The notes below the pieces were generated by a model. The model saw nothing but the letters and a program-made list of their open reading frames with translations, ran no database searches and was not told the DNA's origin. From positions 1 through 5,910 of the forward strand of contig CANBRV010000142.1 of NCBI GenBank assembly GCA_947372005.1: a stretch of DNA of 5,910 nucleotides, written 5' to 3'. The stretch's first letter is position 1; each line of letters opens with the position of its first letter. Shown piece by piece: positions 1 through 5,910 of this stretch. The stretch comes from Comamonadaceae bacterium. GTDB taxonomy: Bacteria; Pseudomonadota; Gammaproteobacteria; Burkholderiales; Burkholderiaceae_C. The position numbers and the translations under genes were made by a program.

Positions 1-333
1 GAAAACGTGGACGAAGACATCTGCGCGATGGGTTCGGGCGCATTTAAGGTCGAAGTTGATTTGATGCAGCCGATTGATCCAAATGGTAAGCCCGCCGTTC
101 ACACCACGCCGCTCAATCATGTGGGATTGTGGATTGACAACTTGCCAAAAGCCGTGGAGTGGTTGACTGCCAAAGGCGTTCGTTTCGCGCCAGGCGGCAT
201 TCGCAAAGGCGCGGCGGGACATGACATCACGTTTTTACATCCCAAATCGAATGACGAATTTCCGATTGCAGGTGAAGGCGTCTTGATTGAGCTGGTGCAA
301 GCGCCCCTCGAGGTTATTGCCGCACTCGGATAA
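1..333 (+). CDS. VOC-family (glyoxalase / lactoylglutathione lyase-like) protein, 5'-truncated
   Basis: This is the C-terminal 110 residues of a vicinal-oxygen-chelate metalloenzyme; the reading frame is open from the first base, so the true start lies outside the window. The visible part holds the end of the first beta-alpha-beta module (VEVDL around residues 17-21 of the fragment) and a complete second module. That module opens with LNHVGLWIDNL, whose His (fragment residue 40) fits a metal ligand, and closes with GVLIELVQAP, whose Glu (residue 97) fits the second. The FLHPKS...GVLIELVQ pattern is shared by methylmalonyl-CoA epimerases and a group annotated as lactoylglutathione lyase. The family isomerises or epimerises small CoA or glutathione thioesters in the cytoplasm; the substrate cannot be fixed from this fragment. 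The gene ends inside the 3' end of the convergent DUF218 gene. Confidence 0.85.
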   Translation, partial: ENVDEDICAMGSGAFKVEVDLMQPIDPNGKPAVHTTPLNHVGLWIDNLPKAVEWLTAKGVRFAPGGIRKGAAGHDITFLHPKSNDEFPIAGEGVLIELVQAPLEVIAALG

Positions 334-1108
334 CGAGTAATGCTAAGGCTTCGCGCAAGGCGAGGCGCGACCACATCAAGCCGTCGGCACTAGGCAGCCA
401 ATCTAAGGGGGTAATTGTCGTTGTAGCGATCAAATTTACGGCTGCTGGTAAAACGTAAAAGCCTTGTTTTTCAAAAAGTAGCTGGGCTCTTGTCATATGC
501 CATTCATCCGTTACTAATGCAATGCGCTGGAAGCCTTGCGGCTTTAGTAATTTGGCCATTTCTTCTGCATTTTCCGCCGTATCGGATGATTGTCCGTCAA
601 GCCACTTGGCAGCCGGCAAACCCAACGACTGCAAATAATTTTGTGCGCCTTGGGCCTCTGTTTGCATGGTTTGTCCGTGTATGCTCCAACTGATCCCTCC
701 GCTGAAAGCAAGGGGCAGCTTAGCTTGACGCGCCAAAATACTCCCATATCGAAGACGAGTTGCTGAGTTGGGGCCCAATTGCGCTGTGTATTGGTATTCG
801 GCAGCATCGAGTTGCAGGCCGCCGCCAAGGACAATCACAGCCTGGATGTTGTGCCGCTGAAGTTCTGCTGCATTGGTTGCTGCGTAACTGGTCAGCACTT
901 GTCTGTACATTAAATTAGCCATAGCTAGCGAACTCAATAGCCACAGCAAAACAAAGCCTACAGCAATTAGTATTTTTTCGACGACATAGTTTTTTTTGCT
1001 ACGCTTTTTAAATACGAGAAACAAGAATCCAATAAATATGAGTAGCAACGGCCCTAAAGGCGGTAGCACCAAGCTGCTGAGAAAAGGCTTTAGCACAGCT
1101 AAATTCAT
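314..1108 (-). CDS. DUF218 / YdcF-ElyC family membrane protein
   Basis: The product has 264 residues. Two hydrophobic segments near the N-terminus (about 12-33 and 45-67), separated by a basic stretch (KKRSKK), predict a membrane anchor. A DUF218 domain follows at about 88-225. Its hallmarks are VIVLGGG (91-97), FSGG (135-138), SSDTAEN (174-180) and VTDEWHMTRA (199-208). Two leading membrane segments and a length near 260 residues match E. coli ElyC (259 aa) better than the soluble YdcF. ElyC is linked genetically to cell-envelope and peptidoglycan homeostasis; the biochemical activity of the family is poorly defined, so envelope maintenance here is an inference. The ATG overlaps the TGA of the upstream Mth938-like gene by four bases (ATGA), suggesting translational coupling. 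The 3' end overlaps the convergent VOC gene by 20 bases. Confidence 0.88.
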   Translation of the reverse strand: MNLAVLKPFLSSLVLPPLGPLLLIFIGFLFLVFKKRSKKNYVVEKILIAVGFVLLWLLSSLAMANLMYRQVLTSYAATNAAELQRHNIQAVIVLGGGLQLDAAEYQYTAQLGPNSATRLRYGSILARQAKLPLAFSGGISWSIHGQTMQTEAQGAQNYLQSLGLPAAKWLDGQSSDTAENAEEMAKLLKPQGFQRIALVTDEWHMTRAQLLFEKQGFYVLPAAVNLIATTTITPLDWLPSADGLMWSRLALREALALLVIRVRQ

Positions 1109-1482
1109 GACGTGGTTTCGATTAAAAACGCGCCAATGACATGCCGACCTTCGCCTGCCAAGATGTTATAGGTACGGCATGCCGCAGGTGTATCCATAGT
1201 TTCTACGCCAATACGAGCCTGCATCAGCATGGCGATTAGGCGAGGATGTGGGAATTTAATTTTTGCACCACTACCAAAAATAATGAGCTCTGGTTTGGTT
1301 TCGCCAAGTATCGCAAAGTGTTGGGGCGTAAGCTCTTCAAAGCACGTCACATGCCAATCGAATCGCTCGCCGTGCGAACCTAAAACAAGGCTTTTTGCGA
1401 TGCATTCATGACCAATATGTATGCCCGTTTCGTCATAAGCGGTAATTAAGGCGGCATTGGATTTTTCGGGCTGAAATTTCAT
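1105..1482 (-). CDS. Mth938-like (DUF498 / NDUFAF3-type fold) domain protein
   Basis: The product is a single-domain protein of 125 residues. The core LIIFGSGAKIKFP (about 66-78), then VETMDTPAACRTYNILAGEGR (split as VETMDTPAA at 93-101 and CRTYNILAGEGR at 102-113) and a hydrophobic C-terminal strand are typical of the Mth938/Xcc1710 family. Members are small soluble proteins; the mitochondrial relative NDUFAF3 helps assemble complex I, but the bacterial role is unknown. I chose the ATG at 1480-1482 because MKFQPEK resembles the usual start of the family. A TTG at 1498-1500 would add six residues (MSHNHC) that look non-conserved and would leave only seven bases to the divergent gene. No clear Shine-Dalgarno sequence precedes the ATG. 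It is the first gene of a leftward pair with the DUF218 gene. Confidence 0.85.
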   Translation of the reverse strand: MKFQPEKSNAALITAYDETGIHIGHECIAKSLVLGSHGERFDWHVTCFEELTPQHFAILGETKPELIIFGSGAKIKFPHPRLIAMLMQARIGVETMDTPAACRTYNILAGEGRHVIGAFLIETTS

Positions 1483-1507
1483 GCAGTGATTATGGGACAA
1501 TTACTCT
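1483..1507. promoter_or_regulatory. Divergent spacer between Mth938-like gene and alaA (putative promoter region)
   Basis: Only 25 bases separate the two divergent start codons, so any promoters must sit here or extend into the opposing coding sequences. On the minus strand CATAAT (1494-1489) matches the sigma-70 -10 consensus at five of six positions, but no good -35 box lies 16-19 bases upstream; if it works, transcription would begin near the ATG at 1482, giving a leaderless message. On the plus strand CTGAAA (1471-1476) and GACAAT (1495-1500), spaced by 18 bases, each match four of six positions, which is weak. GGGA at 1494-1497 is a poor, distant ribosome-binding candidate for alaA. There is no room here for a threonine-type leader peptide and attenuator. 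Confidence 0.3.
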
Positions 1508-2734
1508 ATGAAAATCATTAAAAAATCGGCCAAACTTCAAAACGTCTGTTACGACATTCGCGGCCCCGTCATGGACGCGGCCAAAAAGATGGAGGACGAA
1601 GGTCACGCGATCATCAAACTGAACATCGGCAACGTAGGTGCTTTTGGCTTTGACGCGCCAGAAGAAGTGCGCCAAGACATGATCCGCAATCTGCCAAGCG
1701 CCGCGGCGTATTCGGACAGCAAAGGCATTTTTAGCGCACGCAAAGCGGTGATGCAGTACTCGCAAGAGCGAAATGTCAAAGGAGTGGGTTTAGAGGACAT
1801 TTACATTGGCAATGGCGCGTCCGAGCTGATCGTGATGGCGGTGAACGCACTCATGAACGACGGCGACGAAATGCTGGTTCCCGCACCTGACTATCCACTG
1901 TGGACAGCGGCGGTGAGCTTGTCGGGCGGCAACCCTGTGCACTATGTCTGTGACGAAGCCAATGGGTGGATGCCAAATCTTGCCGATATCCGCGCCAAGA
2001 TCACGCCTCGCACCAAGGGAATTGTCGTCATCAACCCCAACAACCCGACGGGCGCACTGTATTCGGACGAAATGCTAGTGTCACTCATTCAAATTGCGCG
2101 TGAGCACGGGCTCATCATTTTTGCGGACGAGGTGTACGACAAGGTGCTGTACGACGATGCCGTGCACACTGCCATTGGTTCGCTATCAAGCGATGTACTG
2201 ACGCTCACGTTTAACTCCATGAGCAAGAGCTACCGTGCCTGTGGTTACCGCGCGGGCTGGTTGGTGGTGTCGGGCGACAAGCGCGGTGCGAAGGACTACA
2301 TCGAGGGGCTCAACATGCTGACTTCGATGCGGCTGTGCGCCAACGTGCCAGGCCAAATGGGCATTCAAACGGCGCTAGGTGGCTATCAAAGCATCAAAGA
2401 TTTGGTGAATGTTGGCGGGCGCCTCCGCCGTCAGCGGGATATCGCCTATGAACTCATCACTGCCATTCCTGGCGTGACGTGTAACAAGCCCAGTGCGGCG
2501 ATGTACATGTTCCCCAAGCTCGACCCTGCGATGTATCCGATCGAAGACGATCAAGCGTTTATCCACGAGCTACTTCAAGAGACTAAAGTGCTGCTCGTGC
2601 AAGGCACAGGCTTTAACTGGATCGATAACAACCATTTCCGCATTGTGTTTTTGCCCTACGAAGACGACTTGCGCGAAGCGATTACGCGCATTGCCAAGTT
2701 TTTAGAGAGCTACCGCAAACGCCACGCCAAATAA
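1508..2734 (+). CDS. alaA: Alanine transaminase AlaA-type, PLP-dependent class I/II aminotransferase
   Basis: The cytoplasmic enzyme transfers an amino group between glutamate and pyruvate to give alanine and 2-oxoglutarate. The 408-residue product aligns from its first residue with E. coli AlaA (405 aa): KLQNVCYDIRGP (9-20), EDIYIGNGASELIV (96-109), DEMLVPAPDYPLWTAAVSLS (120-139), INPNNPTG (175-182), FADEVYDK (205-212) and SMRLCANVPGQ (273-283). PLP ligands are visible: Asn179, Asp207, Tyr210, the Schiff-base Lys240 in SMSKSYR, and Arg248. Arg378 in FRIVFLP should bind the substrate carboxylate. The E. coli GNPAPFGF stretch reads GNVGAFGF here, a mild variation near the substrate pocket. AlaA and the related AlaC are hard to separate on function, but the sequence favours AlaA. 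It is the first gene of the rightward cluster, 20 bases before hom. Confidence 0.95.
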   Translation: MKIIKKSAKLQNVCYDIRGPVMDAAKKMEDEGHAIIKLNIGNVGAFGFDAPEEVRQDMIRNLPSAAAYSDSKGIFSARKAVMQYSQERNVKGVGLEDIYIGNGASELIVMAVNALMNDGDEMLVPAPDYPLWTAAVSLSGGNPVHYVCDEANGWMPNLADIRAKITPRTKGIVVINPNNPTGALYSDEMLVSLIQIAREHGLIIFADEVYDKVLYDDAVHTAIGSLSSDVLTLTFNSMSKSYRACGYRAGWLVVSGDKRGAKDYIEGLNMLTSMRLCANVPGQMGIQTALGGYQSIKDLVNVGGRLRRQRDIAYELITAIPGVTCNKPSAAMYMFPKLDPAMYPIEDDQAFIHELLQETKVLLVQGTGFNWIDNNHFRIVFLPYEDDLREAITRIAKFLESYRKRHAK

Positions 2735-2739
2735 AAATT

Positions 2740-2754
2740 AGAAAGAAAAGAAGA
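2740..2754 (+). promoter_or_regulatory. Purine-rich ribosome-binding region of hom
   Basis: The bases just before the hom ATG are all purines (AGAAAGAAAAGAAGA), with AAGAAG a loose match to the Shine-Dalgarno sequence but no GGAGG core. This supports the ATG at 2755 as the start. The thrC start at 4832 has a similar A-rich context (AAAAAAGA directly before ATGAAA), while the hydrolase between them has none. Confidence 0.45.
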
Positions 2755-4074
2755 ATGAAAGCATTGAAAGTTGGATTACTAGGTATCGGCACAGTCGGTA
2801 GTGGCGTATTTACGGTTTTGACGCGTAATCAAGAGGAAATTGTGCGCCGAACAGGACGTGGAATTGAGATCTGCATGGTTGCGGACCTCGATACGGCAAG
2901 GGCTACGGCTGTTGTTGGCAATGCGGCTCAGGTAGTCAATGACGCTCGTGCAGTTATCGCCAATCCTGAAATCGATGTGGTGATTGAGCTTATCGGCGGC
3001 TATGGCATTGCCAAGGCACTTGTGCTGGAAGCCATCGCCGCAGGCAAACACGTGGTCACAGCGAACAAGGCTTTGTTGGCAGTTCACGGCGACGAAATTT
3101 TTGCGGCTGCTGCGAAAGCGCGCAATGGCCAAGGTGTGATGGTGCTGTTTGAAGCGGCTGTTGCTGGCGGCATCCCCATCATCAAAACTCTGCGCGAAGG
3201 TTTGACGGCTAACCGCATTCAGTGGGTGGCAGGAATCATTAACGGCACGACCAACTTCATCCTTAGCGAGATGCGCGATAAGGGACTCGACTTTGCGACC
3301 GTGCTCAAAGAAGCGCAGCACCTCGGCTACGCCGAAGCCGACCCAACTTTCGACATTGAGGGCATAGACGCCGCACACAAAGCTACGCTCATGTCTGCGA
3401 TGGCGTTTGGCATTCCTGTTCAATTTGACAAAGCCTATGTGGAAGGCATTACCAAGTTGGATGCCGAGGACATCAAGTACGCGGAGCAACTTGGTTATCG
3501 TATCAAGCTGTTGGGTATCTCCAAACGTGTGGATGCTGGCATCGAACTACGCGTTCACCCAACGCTCATCCCTACCAAGCGCTTAATCGCCAACGTAGAA
3601 GGCGCGATGAACGCCGTGATGGTGCAGGGCGATGCCGTCGGCACGACGCTGTACTACGGCAAGGGCGCAGGCTCGGAGCCCACAGCCAGCGCCGTTGTTG
3701 CAGACCTTGTGGATATTGCCCGAATGACGGGTCATGCCTCGCAAGCAACACCGGCATTGGCCTTCCAGCCATCCAGTGTTTCGGCTTTGCCAATTTTGCC
3801 AATCGAACTAGTCGTGACCAGTTTTTATCTGCGCATGCGCGTGGCGGACGAGGCGGGCGTACTGGCAAAAGTCACAGGCATTTTGGCCGAGCAGGGCATC
3901 AGCATTGACGCGGTGATTCAAAAAGAAGCCAAGGACGGAGAAAATCAAACTGATCTGATTATCTTGACTCACGACTGCCTAGAAGGCAAGGTGGGCATGG
4001 CTTTGCGACAAGTCGAAGCGCTTTCAAGCGTGATCGGTAGTGTTGTCAAAATCCGCAAAGAAGAATTGGCGTAA
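2755..4074 (+). CDS. hom: Homoserine dehydrogenase with C-terminal ACT domain
   Basis: This enzyme reduces L-aspartate 4-semialdehyde to L-homoserine with NAD(P)H, the branch-point step toward threonine and methionine. The product has 439 residues, the usual size of the monofunctional bacterial form without a fused aspartokinase. An N-terminal Rossmann fold carries GLLGIGTVGSG (7-17). VTANKALL (101-108) includes the catalytic Lys105. The substrate domain shows GIINGTTNFIL (160-170), YAEADPTFDIEG (192-203), and Asp205/Lys209 with the same four-residue spacing as the yeast catalytic pair Asp219/Lys223. A linker leads to an ACT domain at about 357-433 (YLRMRVADEAGVLAKVTGIL, then GISIDAVIQKE). 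ACT domains usually bind amino acids, so feedback inhibition by threonine is likely though not shown here. It lies 20 bases after alaA and 19 bases before the hydrolase, which fits one transcript. Confidence 0.97.
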   Translation: MKALKVGLLGIGTVGSGVFTVLTRNQEEIVRRTGRGIEICMVADLDTARATAVVGNAAQVVNDARAVIANPEIDVVIELIGGYGIAKALVLEAIAAGKHVVTANKALLAVHGDEIFAAAAKARNGQGVMVLFEAAVAGGIPIIKTLREGLTANRIQWVAGIINGTTNFILSEMRDKGLDFATVLKEAQHLGYAEADPTFDIEGIDAAHKATLMSAMAFGIPVQFDKAYVEGITKLDAEDIKYAEQLGYRIKLLGISKRVDAGIELRVHPTLIPTKRLIANVEGAMNAVMVQGDAVGTTLYYGKGAGSEPTASAVVADLVDIARMTGHASQATPALAFQPSSVSALPILPIELVVTSFYLRMRVADEAGVLAKVTGILAEQGISIDAVIQKEAKDGENQTDLIILTHDCLEGKVGMALRQVEALSSVIGSVVKIRKEELA

Positions 4075-4093
4075 GTCGCTAACTCGTTTAACG

Positions 4094-4825
4094 ATGAAGC
4101 CCACTTTTGTTCTCGTTCATGGCTCATGGCACGGTGCTTGGTGCTGGTCGCGCACATTGCCAATTCTTCGCGGCGCAGGCTACGACACCCACGCAGTCAC
4201 CCTCACGGGCGTAGGCGAGCGGGCGCATTTGCTCTCAAACGACATCAATCTCACGACCCACATCAATGATGTGCTCGGATTGATTGAAGCGGAGGAGCTG
4301 ACGAATATTGTGTTAGTTGGACACAGCTACGGAGGCCGCGTGATTACGGGCGTTGCGGACGCTTTGCTAAATGCAGGTAAGGTCAACTTGCAGCATCTGG
4401 TGTACTTGGATGCCGTCGTGCCAAAAAGCGGCGAGAGTTGGTCGAGCACACATGCGCCCGAGGTGATTGCTGCTCGTACCCAAGCGGCCAAAGACTTTGG
4501 TAAGTTGCACGGCGTGGATGCATTTCCGCCGCCCGATGCCAGTGTGTTTGGACTCACGGGCGATGGCGCGGCATGGGTTAATCGCCGTCAAACGCCGCAG
4601 CCGCTCGGCGTGTATTTGGATGGACAGTCCTTTGACGAGCCACGTCTAGCAAGGCTTCCCAGAACATTTATTAATTGCAATAGCCCCGCATTGGCAACGA
4701 TTGAAGTCTCACGCGAACGCGTGCGAGCTGATAAGTCATGGCAATGGCGAGAGATTGCTTGTGGCCACGATGCGATGGTGAGCCATCCCCAAGAGTTATC
4801 AAAAATTTTGCTTGAATGCGTTTAA
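4094..4825 (+). CDS. Alpha/beta-fold hydrolase (esterase-like)
   Basis: The 243-residue product is a compact single-domain alpha/beta hydrolase of the AB_hydrolase_6 / EstC-like sort. FVLVHGSWHGAWCW (5-18) holds the HG oxyanion-hole motif. GHSYGG (76-81) is the nucleophile elbow with Ser78, and CGHDAMVSHP (223-232) supplies His225. The usual acid after strand 7 is not obvious, since that region reads TFINCNSPALATIE (191-204). Asp106 in LVYLDAVVP, after strand 6, is the best alternative. No signal peptide is evident, so it is probably cytoplasmic; the substrate is unknown. I chose the ATG at 4094 because the first strand begins right after it. The frame stays open back into hom (GTG at 4040), but those extra residues look non-native. 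No Shine-Dalgarno sequence precedes this ATG, so coupling to hom translation is possible. It lies between hom and thrC, where E. coli has the unrelated homoserine kinase ThrB. Confidence 0.88.
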   Translation: MKPTFVLVHGSWHGAWCWSRTLPILRGAGYDTHAVTLTGVGERAHLLSNDINLTTHINDVLGLIEAEELTNIVLVGHSYGGRVITGVADALLNAGKVNLQHLVYLDAVVPKSGESWSSTHAPEVIAARTQAAKDFGKLHGVDAFPPPDASVFGLTGDGAAWVNRRQTPQPLGVYLDGQSFDEPRLARLPRTFINCNSPALATIEVSRERVRADKSWQWREIACGHDAMVSHPQELSKILLECV

Positions 4826-4831
4826 AAAAGA

Positions 4832-5910
4832 ATGAAATATTTATCAACACGCGCGGATTCAAATTCAGCTGACCGCAAACAGTTTTGTGAAATCTTGCTA
4901 GAAGGCCTCGCACCCGATGGCGGTTTGTATTTGCCTGAACGCTACCCAAAGCTCTCTAGTAAGGACCTCGCAAACCTGCGCCGTATATGGAGCGAAAAGG
5001 GCTACGCTGATTTGGCGTTTGCGATTTTGTCGCTCTACATTGACGATATCCCAAGCGCTGACTTATTGGCACTTTGCCGCAAGACCTATACCGAACAGGT
5101 CTACGGCACCAAGGACATCGTGCCGCTCAAGCAATTGGAAGACGGCTTTTATTTAGAAGCTCTCTCCAATGGCCCGACGCTCGCCTTTAAAGACATGGCG
5201 ATGCAGCTGCTTGGCAATCTGTTCGAATATGAGCTCGCGCGGCGTGGCGAGACGCTCAACATCTTTGGCGCCACCAGCGGCGACACGGGCTCTGCGGCTG
5301 AATACGCCATGCGCGGCAAGCGCGGCGTGCGCGTGTTTATGACGAGTCCCGCAGGGCGTATGAGTCCATTCCAGCAAGCGCAAATGTTTAGCTTGATGGA
5401 TAAGAACATTCACAACATCGCGATTGAAGGTGTGTTTGACGATTGTCAAGATTTAGTCAAAGCCGTGAGCAATGACGCAGAATTCAAGGCGAAATACAAA
5501 ATCGGCACGGTGAACTCGATCAACTGGGCGCGGCTCTTAGCGCAGGTAGTGTATTACTTTGCGGGATATTTCCAAGCGACCTCGAAAGATTCTGAGAAGG
5601 TCTCGTTCACAGTGCCATCGGGCAATTTCGGCAATGTGTGTGCAGGCCATGTGGCGCGGATGATGGGCTTGCCTATTCAGACGCTAGTGGTTGCGACTAA
5701 CGAGAACGATGTGCTAGATGAGTTTTTCAAAACAGGCGTGTACCGTGTGCGCGGCACTTTGGATACACATGAGACATCCAGCCCGTCGATGGACATTAGC
5801 AAAGCCAGCAACTTTGAACGCTTTGTGTTTGATATGTTGAATCGCGACGGCGCACGCGTGAAATCACTATTTGGCGAGCAGCTCGGTCAATCGGGACAAT
5901 TCGATCTCAG
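4832..5910 (+). CDS. thrC: Threonine synthase, 3'-truncated by window end
   Basis: This PLP enzyme converts O-phospho-L-homoserine and water to L-threonine and phosphate, the last step of threonine synthesis in the cytoplasm. The frame stays open from the ATG to the window edge, giving 359 complete residues; the family form seen here is usually about 430-480 residues, so the C-terminus is missing. The N-terminus MKYLSTR followed by EGLAPDGGLYLPE (24-36) is typical. SNGPTLAFKDMAMQ (112-125) contains the Schiff-base Lys120. GATSGDTGSAA (146-156), TVNSINWARLLAQVVYYF (226-243) and the phosphate-binding VPSGNFGN (261-268) are intact. These features match the longer E. coli/yeast-type enzyme rather than the shorter plant/Bacillus type. 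The start lies six bases after the hydrolase stop, in an A-rich context, so the two genes are almost certainly co-transcribed. Confidence 0.96.
   Translation, partial: MKYLSTRADSNSADRKQFCEILLEGLAPDGGLYLPERYPKLSSKDLANLRRIWSEKGYADLAFAILSLYIDDIPSADLLALCRKTYTEQVYGTKDIVPLKQLEDGFYLEALSNGPTLAFKDMAMQLLGNLFEYELARRGETLNIFGATSGDTGSAAEYAMRGKRGVRVFMTSPAGRMSPFQQAQMFSLMDKNIHNIAIEGVFDDCQDLVKAVSNDAEFKAKYKIGTVNSINWARLLAQVVYYFAGYFQATSKDSEKVSFTVPSGNFGNVCAGHVARMMGLPIQTLVVATNENDVLDEFFKTGVYRVRGTLDTHETSSPSMDISKASNFERFVFDMLNRDGARVKSLFGEQLGQSGQFDL

Noticed and set aside
324..366. Candidate terminator hairpins at the convergent gene ends
   Set aside because: Stems are only five to six pairs, one with a wobble, no T-tract follows on either strand, and they sit in DUF218 coding sequence.
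544..834. Alternative open frames on both strands within the DUF218 gene (490-693 plus, 544-834 minus)
   Set aside because: The DUF218 frame carries the conserved GGG, SGG, SSDTAEN and HMTRA motifs across this span; the others match nothing and lack ribosome sites.
1483..1500. TTG start extending the Mth938-like protein by six residues
   Set aside because: The family normally begins MKF near the internal ATG, and the extension would nearly touch the divergent alaA start.
2779..3489. Long open frame (236 codons) on the minus strand inside hom
   Set aside because: It lies fully antisense to hom, whose motifs are intact, and its translation is rich in Cys, His, Arg and Asn with no recognisable domain. 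It is a by-product of codon usage.
4040..4093. Upstream in-frame extension of the hydrolase beginning at a GTG inside hom
   Set aside because: The extra 18 residues are lysine/arginine-rich read-through of the hom 3' end in another frame, and the hydrolase fold starts immediately after the ATG at 4094.
5149..5449. Two overlapping minus-strand open frames inside thrC
   Set aside because: The plus-strand thrC frame is continuous with all key motifs here; the antisense translations have no recognisable features.

Overview
This is a moderate-GC, tightly packed stretch of bacterial chromosome. Protein sequences and gene order suggest a betaproteobacterium, most likely Burkholderiales. The aminotransferase is a close relative of E. 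coli AlaA. An alaA-hom-thrC run is a layout I recall from that class. The glyoxalase fragment also reads like Burkholderiales lactoylglutathione-lyase-like proteins. This placement comes from recall, not from a search. No insertion sequence, phage gene, CRISPR array, tRNA or rRNA was seen.

Left part (1-1482): the 3' end of a VOC/glyoxalase-family gene runs rightward. It collides tail to tail, with a 20-base overlap, with a leftward two-gene unit. That unit is an Mth938-like small protein followed, through a 4-base ATGA overlap, by a DUF218 (YdcF/ElyC-type) membrane protein.

Middle and right part (1508-5910): after a divergent spacer of only about 25 bases, a rightward amino-acid gene cluster begins. 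It holds alanine transaminase (alaA), homoserine dehydrogenase with a C-terminal ACT domain (hom), a small alpha/beta hydrolase, and threonine synthase (thrC, cut by the window end). Gaps are 20, 19 and 6 bases, so co-transcription is likely. Hom makes homoserine from aspartate semialdehyde, and ThrC converts O-phosphohomoserine to threonine. The homoserine kinase linking them is not in the window; its usual E. coli position between hom and thrC is taken by the hydrolase. AlaA uses pyruvate and glutamate and joins the cluster to central nitrogen metabolism.

No gene-free stretch exceeds about 30 bases. I see no convincing new multi-gene system. The most interesting points are the hydrolase between hom and thrC, its unclear catalytic acid, and the very short divergent spacer.
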